Shown: positions 1-6,848 of the stretch, piece by piece
Numbering within the stretch: the stretch's first letter is position 1
Layout of the letters: each line of letters opens with the position of its first letter
NCBI RefSeq assembly: GCF_013337185.1
Contig: NZ_SWDE01000001.1
Location: forward strand, 1,550,001-1,614,000
Source of the DNA: Serratia proteamaculans
GTDB taxonomy: Bacteria; Pseudomonadota; Gammaproteobacteria; Enterobacterales; Enterobacteriaceae
Length of the DNA stretch: 64,000 nt
Direction of reading: 5' to 3'
Position numbers and translations under genes: made by a program
Notes under the pieces: generated by a model
The model's database searches: none
What the model was told of the DNA's origin: nothing
What the model saw: only the letters and a program-made list of their open reading frames with translations

Positions 1-746
1 ACTTCTTTCAGCGTCGAGCCGGAGGCGTTAGCCATCACTTTCTTGCCGGTTTTCACCCCGCCGGTGAACGATACCTTGGCGATGCCAGGGTGATCGGTCA
101 GGTACTGGCCCACTTCTGCGCCGCTGCCGGTGACCACGTTGAATACGCCGTCCGGCAGGCCGGCTTCGGTGTAGATCTCCGCCAGCTTCAGCGCCGTCAA
201 AGAAGTTACTTCACTGGGTTTGAAGATCATGGCGTTACCTGCCGCCAGTGCAGGAGCCGACTTCCATAAGGCGATTTGAATCGGGTAGTTCCAAGCGCCG
301 ATACCGGCCACCACACCCAGGGGTTCGCGGCGGGTATAAACAAAGGAGCTATCGCGCAGCGGGATCTGCTGCCCCTCGATGGATGGGATCAGGCCGGCGT
401 AATACTCCAGCACGTCAGCACCGGTGACAATATCTACCGCCGTGGTTTCCGACATCGCCTTGCCGGTATCCAGCGTTTCCAGCACGGCCAGTTCGTCGTT
501 ACGTTCGCGCAGGATATCCACTGCACGACGTAAAATGCGAGAACGCGCCATTGCCGTCATCGCCGCCCACACCTTTTGTCCGCTGGCTGCGCTGGCCACC
601 GCACGGTTGACGTCTTCAGCGCTGGCGGACTGGATTTCGGCAAGCACTTCGCCGTTTGCCGGGTTCACTGCGTTGAAGGTTTTTCCATCGGTACTGTCTA
701 CATAGGCGCCATTAATATAGAGCTTCTGTAAGCCAAAACGGGACAT
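1..746 (-). CDS. betB: betaine aldehyde dehydrogenase BetB, partial (N-terminal 248 residues)
   Basis: This enzyme oxidises betaine aldehyde to glycine betaine with NAD(P)+, the second step of choline-to-osmoprotectant conversion in the cytoplasm. The visible part has the aldehyde dehydrogenase features [11 protein letters not shown] and FKPSE (cofactor-binding fold) and the FTGG motif after about residue 230. The catalytic cysteine region lies beyond the window start, so activity cannot be judged. ATG at 746 is preceded by an AGGAGAA ribosome site. betI ends 20 bases upstream on the same strand, the usual betI-betB order. The gene runs off the left edge. Confidence 0.95.
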   Translation of the reverse strand, partial: MSRFGLQKLYINGAYVDSTDGKTFNAVNPANGEVLAEIQSASAEDVNRAVASAASGQKVWAAMTAMARSRILRRAVDILRERNDELAVLETLDTGKAMSETTAVDIVTGADVLEYYAGLIPSIEGQQIPLRDSSFVYTRREPLGVVAGIGAWNYPIQIALWKSAPALAAGNAMIFKPSEVTSLTALKLAEIYTEAGLPDGVFNVVTGSGAEVGQYLTDHPGIAKVSFTGGVKTGKKVMANASGSTLKE

Positions 747-766
747 AGGTTCTCCTTGGGTTGTCC

Positions 767-1363
767 TCAGGGTGGCGTGTGCCCCCGGAGTTGAAACGTA
801 ATGTAATCGGTAGTGAGCGCTATCGCCTGCGCCTGGTTAAATGCCGCACCGCGCAACGCGCTGCGCAACCACAGACCGTCGATCAACGCCGCCAGCCCTT
901 TGGCCGCCAGCCTCGCCTGCGTCTGCGGCAGTACCCGGCTAAATTCGGCGCACAGGTTGGAATACAGACGACGACCATTCACCTGCTGCAGCCGGTTCAA
1001 CTGCGGTTGATGCAGACTGCTGGCCCAAAAGGCCAGCCAGGTTTTCATCGCCGCACTGTTGATCTGGCTGTCGTCAAAGTTGCCGGCGACGATCGCCTGC
1101 AGCCGTGATGCCGGGCTATGGTCGCTCAGCGCCTGTAACCTTAGCTTCACCGCCTCGCCCAGATGGCTAATCAAATAGCGCATCGTGGCTTCCAGCAGGC
1201 CATTCTTATCCTTGAAATAGTGGCTGATGATGCCGTTGGAAACCCCCGCCCGACGCGCTATCTGCGCAATGGTGGCATCGTGCATTCCAACTTCATTGAC
1301 CGCGGCCAGCGTGGCATCTATCAACTGCTGCCTTCTGATCGGCTGCATTCCTACCTTTGGCAT
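767..1363 (-). CDS. betI: choline-responsive TetR-type repressor BetI
   Basis: BetI represses the choline uptake and oxidation genes and is relieved by choline. The protein has 198 residues, close to the family length (about 195). The N-terminal TetR helix-turn-helix is clear (residues about 25-55, with [20 protein letters not shown]), followed by a helical ligand domain. It is first in the leftward betI-betB unit and divergent from betT. A palindrome that suits a BetI dimer lies in the shared intergenic region. Confidence 0.95.
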   Translation of the reverse strand: MPKVGMQPIRRQQLIDATLAAVNEVGMHDATIAQIARRAGVSNGIISHYFKDKNGLLEATMRYLISHLGEAVKLRLQALSDHSPASRLQAIVAGNFDDSQINSAAMKTWLAFWASSLHQPQLNRLQQVNGRRLYSNLCAEFSRVLPQTQARLAAKGLAALIDGLWLRSALRGAAFNQAQAIALTTDYITFQLRGHTPP

Positions 1364-1470
1364 AATTCGACTCTCACAAAACCGATTTCGGCCTCATCTC
1401 AGCGGCGGGATTTCACCGTCTTTCCACCTGCTGAACTTGGTCTTCATGGCCACTATTAAACTTTTTTTTG

Positions 1471-1484
1471 ATTGAACGTTCAAT
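1471..1484. promoter_or_regulatory. candidate BetI operator
   Basis: ATTGAACGTTCAAT is a perfect 14-base palindrome in the betI-betT intergenic region, about 110 bases upstream of betI and 290 upstream of betT. From memory it resembles the E. coli BetI binding sequence, which contains TTGAACG. Position and symmetry support it; binding is inferred. Confidence 0.7.
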
Positions 1485-1642
1485 AAAAATTGCATATATT
1501 TTATTGCCGATTGGTTACAAATATGTATTTTTCGGTTGTGGAACTGGCTGATTTTTGTGAGGTATTTAACGAATCTGACCAAAATCAGTGTCTGTAAGCG
1601 GTTCCCACCACGAGGCGATTTTCCGCTTCGTTAACAAGCAAA

Positions 1643-1686
1643 GCGGCAATCTTTGGCAAGCAGAATAGCGATTGCCGCGGCGTTTT
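1643..1686 (+). promoter_or_regulatory. terminator-like hairpin in the betT leader region
   Basis: GCGGCAATC (1643-1651) and GATTGCCGC (1670-1678) form a perfect 9-base inverted repeat. It is followed by GGCGTTTTTAT, which resembles an intrinsic terminator. It lies about 100 bases upstream of the betT start with no gene before it, so if the betT promoter is upstream of it, it would sit in the transcript leader and could attenuate. The rest of the 1364-1777 gap shows only AT-rich promoter-like sequence and the BetI palindrome. Confidence 0.5.
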
Positions 1687-1777
1687 TATCCGCACTGTTT
1701 CCGGACAACACCTGTGTGTCGTTCAGGCTGGTGTGTGGGCACGATTTTACTCAGTTGTTAAAAAACAGAGGAAGACG

Positions 1778-3817
1778 ATGACAACACGCGAAACCTCCTC
1801 AAAACCGCAAAAGGATGGCCTTAATCCTGTGGTTTTCTTTACCTCGGCAGGGCTGATTTTGGCCTTCTCGCTGATGACCATCTTTTTTACCGATTTCTCC
1901 GGGCGATGGATCACCCGCACCCTGAATTGGGTTTCAACCACCTTTGGCTGGTACTACCTGCTGGCCGCCACCCTGTACATTGTATTTGTGGTGTTTATCG
2001 CCGCTTCGCGCTTTGGTTCGATCAAGCTCGGGCCTGAGCAATCAAAACCCGAATTCAGCCTGATGAGCTGGGCGGCGATGCTGTTTGCCGCCGGTATCGG
2101 CATCGATCTGATGTTCTTCTCGGTCGCCGAACCGGTGACACAATATATGATGCCGCCGGAAGGCCAGGGTCAGACGCTGGAAGCCGCACGCCAGGCCATG
2201 GTTTGGACGCTGTTCCACTACGGCCTGACCGGCTGGTCGATGTACGCATTGATGGGCATCGCCCTGGGCTACTTCAGCTACCGCTATAATCTGCCGCTGA
2301 CCATCCGTTCAGCGCTGTACCCGATTTTCGGTAAACGCATCAATGGCCCGATTGGCCACAGCGTAGATATCGCCGCGGTGCTGGGTACCATCTTCGGCAT
2401 CGCTACCACGCTCGGTATTGGCGTGGTGCAGTTGAACTACGGGCTGAAAGTGCTGTTCCACATACCGGAAAACCTGACGGTTCAGGCCGCGCTGATCCTG
2501 CTTTCGGTGATCATGGCCACCATTTCGGTGACTTCCGGCGTCAATAAGGGCATCCGTATTCTTTCCGAGCTCAACGTGCTGTTGGCGCTGGGGCTGATTT
2601 TATTCGTGCTGTTCTTCGGTGATACCGAGTTCCTGCTCAATGCGCTGGTGCTTAACGTCGGCGATTACATCAACCGCTTTATGGGCATGACGCTCAACAG
2701 CTTCGCCTTCGATCGCCCGGTGGAGTGGATGAACAACTGGACCCTGTTCTTCTGGGCCTGGTGGGTCGCCTGGGCGCCGTTTGTCGGCCTGTTCCTGGCG
2801 CGAATTTCACGCGGTCGCACCATCCGCCAGTTCGTGGTCGGCACGCTGATTATTCCGTTCGTGTTTACCCTGCTGTGGCTGTCAATCTTCGGGAACAGCG
2901 CGCTGTACCAGATTATTCACGGCAACGCCGCCTTTGCGCAGGAAGTGATGCAGTACCCGGAACGAGGGTTCTACAGCCTGCTGGCGCAGTATCCGGGCTT
3001 TACCTTCAGCGCTTCGGTGGCCACTATCACCGGGCTGCTGTTCTACGTCACCTCGGCGGATTCCGGCTCGCTGGTGCTGGGTAACTTCACCTCGCGCCTG
3101 AGTGATATCAATAATGACGCCCCCAACTGGCTGCGTATTTTCTGGTCGGTGGCGATTGGCCTGCTGACCATAGGTATGTTGATGACCGACGGCGTGCCCG
3201 CGCTGCAGAAAACCACGGTGATCATGGGCCTGCCGTTCAGCTTTGTGATCTTCTTCGTGATGGCCGGGCTGTATAAATCGCTACGGGTGGAGGATTACCG
3301 TAAGGCCAGCGCCCTGAACACCACCGCGCCAATGCCGGTGTCCAGCAATGACGTATTGAACTGGAAACAGCGCCTGTCACGGGTGATGAATTATCCAGGC
3401 ACCCAGTACACACAGAAAATGATGGATACCCGTTGCCGACCGGCGATGCAGGAAGTGGCACGTGAGCTGGAATTGCGCGGGGCCAAAGTGGAATTCAGTG
3501 AGGTGCCGCCGACCGAAGATGAGCGTTTAAACCATCTGGAACTGCTGGTGCATTTAGGCGAGGAGCAAAACTTTATCTATCAGATCTGGCCGCAGCGTTA
3601 CTCGGTACCGGGCTTTACCTATCGCGCCCGCTCCGGCAAGTCGCACTACTACCGGCTGGAAACCTTCCTGATGGAAGGCACCCAGGGCAATGACCTGATG
3701 GACTACAGCAAAGAACAGGTGATCGGCGATATCCTCGATCAGTACGAGAAACACCTGAACTTTGTGCATATCCACCGTGAGGCACCGGGCAATACCCTGA
3801 CCTTCCCGGATATGTAA
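1778..3817 (+). CDS. betT: high-affinity choline transporter BetT (BCCT family)
   Basis: BetT imports choline with a cation gradient across the inner membrane and feeds BetA/BetB. The ATG at 1778 has a good AGAGGAAG site and gives 679 residues, matching E. coli BetT (677). An upstream in-frame start at 1733 lacks a site and would add 15 atypical residues. There are about 12 membrane segments in the first 500 residues, including the BCCT signature around WTLFHYGLTGWS and the WAWWVAWAPFVGLFLARISRGR stretch. A hydrophilic C-terminal extension of about 170 residues follows, a feature of the long osmoregulated BetT type. It is divergent from betI. Confidence 0.95.
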   Translation: MTTRETSSKPQKDGLNPVVFFTSAGLILAFSLMTIFFTDFSGRWITRTLNWVSTTFGWYYLLAATLYIVFVVFIAASRFGSIKLGPEQSKPEFSLMSWAAMLFAAGIGIDLMFFSVAEPVTQYMMPPEGQGQTLEAARQAMVWTLFHYGLTGWSMYALMGIALGYFSYRYNLPLTIRSALYPIFGKRINGPIGHSVDIAAVLGTIFGIATTLGIGVVQLNYGLKVLFHIPENLTVQAALILLSVIMATISVTSGVNKGIRILSELNVLLALGLILFVLFFGDTEFLLNALVLNVGDYINRFMGMTLNSFAFDRPVEWMNNWTLFFWAWWVAWAPFVGLFLARISRGRTIRQFVVGTLIIPFVFTLLWLSIFGNSALYQIIHGNAAFAQEVMQYPERGFYSLLAQYPGFTFSASVATITGLLFYVTSADSGSLVLGNFTSRLSDINNDAPNWLRIFWSVAIGLLTIGMLMTDGVPALQKTTVIMGLPFSFVIFFVMAGLYKSLRVEDYRKASALNTTAPMPVSSNDVLNWKQRLSRVMNYPGTQYTQKMMDTRCRPAMQEVARELELRGAKVEFSEVPPTEDERLNHLELLVHLGEEQNFIYQIWPQRYSVPGFTYRARSGKSHYYRLETFLMEGTQGNDLMDYSKEQVIGDILDQYEKHLNFVHIHREAPGNTLTFPDM

Positions 3818-3823
3818 TTCGAT

Positions 3824-3856
3824 AAAAAAAGGGGCTCAGCCTGGCTGTGCCCCTTC
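3824..3856. terminator. bidirectional terminator between betT and the BhsA-like gene
   Basis: GGGGC (3831-3835) pairs with GCCCC (3849-3853), with additional inner pairing (CAGCC/GGCTG). On the minus strand it is followed by seven T residues; on the plus strand by a weaker TTCTCATCTTTT. It serves two convergent units. Confidence 0.8.
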
Positions 3857-3893
3857 TCATCTTTTGTATTTTCTGCAGCGCATCTATCTTCCT

Positions 3894-4142
3894 TTATTTA
3901 TACAAGTCCGCCGTACCGTAGACATGATTGTTGACGGTGACAGAAGTGATGCGATAGCCACTCGCCCCTTGTTGCCTTGCATCGGCAGCAATTGACTGCT
4001 CAAAGTCATTTAACGTTGACGCCTGGCTGGAAACCACGCCAATTTTTTGCAGTTGCTGAGCGTTTTCCGCAGTTACCGGCGCGGCAGCCAATACTGCCCC
4101 GCTGATGCAGGCCAATACCACGGCCAGGATAAGGTTTTTCAT
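3894..4142 (-). CDS. BhsA/McbA/YdgH-like small periplasmic stress protein (DUF1471)
   Basis: This is an 82-residue exported protein: a signal peptide (about residues 1-20, ending AVLA) precedes a small DUF1471 domain. The domain motif is the run from QKIGVVSS through the final TADLYK. The family (BhsA/YcfR, YhcN, McbA) consists of stress-induced envelope proteins linked to peroxide, acid, biofilm and chlorine responses. ATG at 4142 has a GTGAGG site; longer in-frame starts read through non-signal sequence. It is last in a leftward unit, 62 bases after the MxKDx gene and before a terminator, so it is probably co-expressed with the redox module. Confidence 0.85.
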   Translation of the reverse strand: MKNLILAVVLACISGAVLAAAPVTAENAQQLQKIGVVSSQASTLNDFEQSIAADARQQGASGYRITSVTVNNHVYGTADLYK

Positions 4143-4204
4143 GATAAACACCTCACTATTGTTGAAAAGACCGGCGACCCAAGCCGCCGGAGTTGGCACG
4201 GGGT

Positions 4205-4510
4205 TTATTTCCCCATCGCATCTTTTTTCATTTCATCTTTCTTCATGCCGTCTTTGGCCATGCTGTCTTTTTTCATAGCGTCATGTTTCATCGCATCCTT
4301 ACTCATGCTGTCTTTCTTCATGCAATCCTTGCTCATGCAGTCTTTCTTCATGGCGTCTTTTTTCATGCCATCTTTAGCCATGCCGTCATGAGACATCTGG
4401 CCCATGTTGTCCTTTTTCATCGAGTCCTTACTCATGCTGTCTGCAGCATTGGCACCGATAGAACCCAACATCAACGCACTGCACATCATCACTGCGAATA
4501 ACTTTTTCAT
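4205..4510 (-). CDS. methionine-rich MxKDx pentapeptide repeat protein, exported
   Basis: This 101-residue precursor has a signal peptide of about 22 residues (MKKLFAVMMCS..ANA). The mature part, about 79 residues, is almost entirely tandem pentapeptides of the form xMxKD. It holds 16 methionines (about 20%), many Lys and Asp, and two repeats carrying Cys. The repeat is a recognised family (pentapeptide MxKDx, TIGR02953) without an assigned function in this organism. ATG at 4510 follows a GAGAAGG site. It lies 59 bases downstream of an MsrP-like molybdoenzyme gene on the same strand. A role as a sacrificial oxidant sink whose Met sulfoxides the enzyme reduces is my inference; metal binding by Met/Asp/Cys is an alternative. 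Confidence 0.9.
   Translation of the reverse strand: MKKLFAVMMCSALMLGSIGANAADSMSKDSMKKDNMGQMSHDGMAKDGMKKDAMKKDCMSKDCMKKDSMSKDAMKHDAMKKDSMAKDGMKKDEMKKDAMGK
4208..4444 (-). repeat. 15-base tandem repeat array encoding MxKDx pentapeptides
   Basis: The mature-coding part of the gene is built of about 14-15 degenerate 15-base units (GAT-GGC/AGC-ATG-AAA-AAA type on the coding strand). The units vary at the fourth base of the plus-strand tcttt/tcctt pattern and at the x codons. The array is in frame, so unit gain or loss would change only length. Confidence 0.85.
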
Positions 4511-4569
4511 GGTATTTCCTTCTCTCATTTAAAAAGCACCTGTGTGCCGGGGGATAGTTGTGGCCGCCG

Positions 4570-5358
4570 TTAACTGCCACCAAACCAGTTGTAACCTTGG
4601 TCTTCCCAGTAACCGCCGGGAAAACGATTGGTGACTTCAATCACCTGAATATGTTTCGGATTCTTGTAGCCGAGCTTGGTCGGCATGCGCAGCTTCATCG
4701 GATAGCCGTATTTTCGCGGCAGGATTTGGCCGTCGTAGGTCAGCGCCATAATGGTTTGCGGATGCAGCGCCGTGGCCATATCAATGCTGGTGTAGTAATC
4801 GTCGGCGCATTTAAAGCTGACATATTTGGCGCTCAGGTCTGCGCCGACCGCCTGGAGAAACTCCGCGAACGGCACTCCGCCCCATTTGCCAATAGCGCTC
4901 CAACCCTCTACGCAAATATGGCGAGTCACCTGGCTGATTTGCGACATCTTGTGCAATTGCGGCAGCGTCCAGGGCTGCTTATTCAGCACCAGTCCGTTGA
5001 CCTCCAGCCGGTAGTCGTTACCATTGATCTCCGGTGCCTGCTCCTCGGCATAAAACGCGTTGAACGGAAACGGACGGGTGATCATCGACTCGGCATACAC
5101 CGGTGCCAGATGGTCGGCATTGAACAGCCAGCCCTGTACCCGGTCGTTAAACCGCGATATGCGGTTCAGCGCCTGTTCGACATTGGCGTTGTCGCTGATG
5201 TCACACCCGGTGAGCATCGCAATACCGCCCAATGTCAGTCCGTTGCGCAGGAAGCGACGACGCGAAGAGGACTCCAGCTGGCGTGCCAGCAGCTGCTGCG
5301 CTTCCCTGACTATCTCCCGCCCTTCGCTCAGGCTTATTGGGTCTTTTTCTGTTTTCAT
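4570..5358 (-). CDS. Tat-exported molybdopterin oxidoreductase, MsrP/YedY-like (copy A)
   Basis: This is a 262-residue sulfite-oxidase-fold protein. The twin-arginine motif SRRRFLRNG is at residues 32-40, followed by a hydrophobic stretch ending in a lipobox-like LTGC at 49-52. The molybdenum-ligand cysteine is Cys149 in RHICVEGWSAIGKWGG. By family it should be a periplasmic reductase or dehydrogenase such as the methionine sulfoxide reductase MsrP. It is shorter than E. coli MsrP (334), so the substrate is uncertain. ATG at 5358 has a GGAGAG site. It lies 10 bases after its cytochrome b partner and upstream of the Met-rich protein. A close paralogue is at 21955-22722. Confidence 0.9.
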   Translation of the reverse strand: MKTEKDPISLSEGREIVREAQQLLARQLESSSRRRFLRNGLTLGGIAMLTGCDISDNANVEQALNRISRFNDRVQGWLFNADHLAPVYAESMITRPFPFNAFYAEEQAPEINGNDYRLEVNGLVLNKQPWTLPQLHKMSQISQVTRHICVEGWSAIGKWGGVPFAEFLQAVGADLSAKYVSFKCADDYYTSIDMATALHPQTIMALTYDGQILPRKYGYPMKLRMPTKLGYKNPKHIQVIEVTNRFPGGYWEDQGYNWFGGS

Positions 5359-5368
5359 CAGGCTCTCC

Positions 5369-5980
5369 TTAACGTCCACGCAGCATGGCCAACAGCGTGC
5401 GTGGCACCAGCGCCACCATCACCAGATGTACCACCACAAAACCCACCAGCCCCGACATGGCAAAAAAGTGGATGTACCGCACTGTGTCATAGCCGCCGAG
5501 CAGGTCACGCAACAGAGGGAATTGCACCGACTTCCACAACACCAGGCCGGAAAGCACCATTACCACGCTGGCAACCATCACAAACAGATAGGCCGCCCGT
5601 TGCACCATGTTGTAATGGCGCAGGTCGTTATGGCCGAGCTTGCCCCGCAGCGCCGCCAGTAAATCGCCGAGCAGGGCTTTCGGGCTGAGCGGCCAGAATT
5701 TGCGTTTCAGCCGACCACTGAACAAATTAATCAGCAGATAACACAGCCCGTTAATCCCAAACAGCCACATGCCGGCAAAGTGCCACTGCAGTGCGCCACC
5801 CAACCAACCACCCAGCGTCAGTTCATTGATAAAGCTGAAGTTAAACAGTGGCGAAGCGTTATAGATGCGCCAACCGCTGGTGACCATAATCAGCATCGCC
5901 AGCGCATTCAACCAGTGCGTCAGGCGCAGCCACAGCGGATGGATCAGCGCGGGTTTTTCCGGCGTAACAGACATATCCAT
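5369..5980 (-). CDS. cytochrome b561-type membrane subunit (copy A)
   Basis: This 203-residue integral membrane protein has four hydrophobic segments. Candidate haem histidines are in LTHWLN, QWHFAGMW, RYIHFFAMSG and VVVHLVMV. By analogy with MsrQ/YedZ and other b-type partners it should pass quinol or flavin electrons to the adjacent periplasmic molybdoenzyme. ATG at 5980 follows GGAGAG; in-frame codons further upstream belong to the promoter region. It is first in the leftward four-gene unit and divergent from the two-component system. A paralogue is at 20067-20684. Confidence 0.9.
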   Translation of the reverse strand: MDMSVTPEKPALIHPLWLRLTHWLNALAMLIMVTSGWRIYNASPLFNFSFINELTLGGWLGGALQWHFAGMWLFGINGLCYLLINLFSGRLKRKFWPLSPKALLGDLLAALRGKLGHNDLRHYNMVQRAAYLFVMVASVVMVLSGLVLWKSVQFPLLRDLLGGYDTVRYIHFFAMSGLVGFVVVHLVMVALVPRTLLAMLRGR

Positions 5981-6040
5981 GGAGTCTCTCCTGACGTTAG
6001 CGGTTTCGATGTACTGAGTATCCGTCTGATTTGTTCCCCA

Positions 6041-6111
6041 AGACCTCACGCAAAGTTAAATAAAATGTGATAACTCCGGCCCTGCGGGTTGTGTAGACTT
6101 CAATCAGGTCT
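6041..6111. promoter_or_regulatory. candidate response-regulator half-sites, module A
   Basis: The 151-base divergent region holds AGACCTCA (6041-6048), AGACTTCA (6095-6102) and TCAGGTCT (6104-6111). The last two form an imperfect inverted repeat. These repeated octamers are candidates for binding by the neighbouring OmpR-type regulator; no direct evidence. Confidence 0.35.
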
Positions 6112-6131
6112 GGCAATCAGCGGTGAGAAGA

Positions 6132-6845
6132 GTGGAAAAGCCAAAGAAAATTTTAATCGTCGAGGATGACGGCAACATCGCAGAGCTGCTGCAATTACAT
6201 CTGCGCGATGAAGGCTATGACATCAGCCATGCCGCCGATGGCAATCTGGGCATGGCCATGCTGGAACAGGGCGGCTGGGATGCACTGATCCTCGACCTGA
6301 TGCTGCCGGGCATTGACGGGCTGGAGATCTGTCGTCGGGCACGCAATATGACGCGCTATACGCCAATCATTATTACCAGCGCGCGATCCAGCGAAGTGCA
6401 TCGCGTCCTGGGATTGGAACTGGGCGCTGACGACTACCTCGCCAAGCCCTTCTCGATGCTGGAATTGGTGGCCAGGGTCAAGGCGCTGTTTCGCCGCCAG
6501 GAGGCGATGAGCCGCAACCTGCGGATGGACGCCGGCACCCTGAGTTTCGACGGGTTAACCATCGATCCGATTGCCCGAGAAGTGCATTTGAACCAACAGA
6601 ATGTCGATCTGACGCCGCGTGAATTTGATCTGCTGTATTTTTTTGCCAAACATCCCGGCAAGGTATTTTCCCGCCTCAGCCTGCTCAATCAGGTCTGGGG
6701 TTATCAGCACGAAGGTTACGAGCACACGGTGAACACTCACATCAACCGGCTGCGCATCAAGATCGAAACCAACCCGGCGGAACCCGAGCGCATCCTCACG
6801 GTGTGGGGCATGGGCTATAAATTCGCGGCTATGCCGCAAGAGTAA
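6132..6845 (+). CDS. OmpR/PhoB-family response regulator (module A)
   Basis: This DNA-binding response regulator has about 237 residues. The receiver domain starts with the acidic pair in VEDDG and has the phospho-acceptor Asp near residue 55 (LILDLMLPG) and the lysine in AKPFS. The C-terminal winged helix ends with the family pattern around HINRLRIKIE and VWGMGYKF. I chose GTG at 6132, where GGTGAG is suitably spaced; GTG at 6123 would add three residues but lacks a site. The kinase gene starts three bases after its stop. The divergent placement suggests it controls the cytochrome b/molybdoenzyme/Met-rich operon. Confidence 0.9.
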   Translation: MEKPKKILIVEDDGNIAELLQLHLRDEGYDISHAADGNLGMAMLEQGGWDALILDLMLPGIDGLEICRRARNMTRYTPIIITSARSSEVHRVLGLELGADDYLAKPFSMLELVARVKALFRRQEAMSRNLRMDAGTLSFDGLTIDPIAREVHLNQQNVDLTPREFDLLYFFAKHPGKVFSRLSLLNQVWGYQHEGYEHTVNTHINRLRIKIETNPAEPERILTVWGMGYKFAAMPQE

Positions 6846-6848
6846 ACC

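Noticed and set aside
4208-4444. Repeat array as a CRISPR
   Set aside because: Units are contiguous 15-mers in a coding frame without spacers.
4193-4501. Plus-strand frame rich in repeated FFHAVF-like units
   Set aside because: It is the antisense reading of the MxKDx repeat array, an artefact of the 15-base units.
4558-5688. A 376-residue open frame on the plus strand
   Set aside because: It is the shadow of the cytochrome b and molybdoenzyme genes; no ribosome site and no domain logic.
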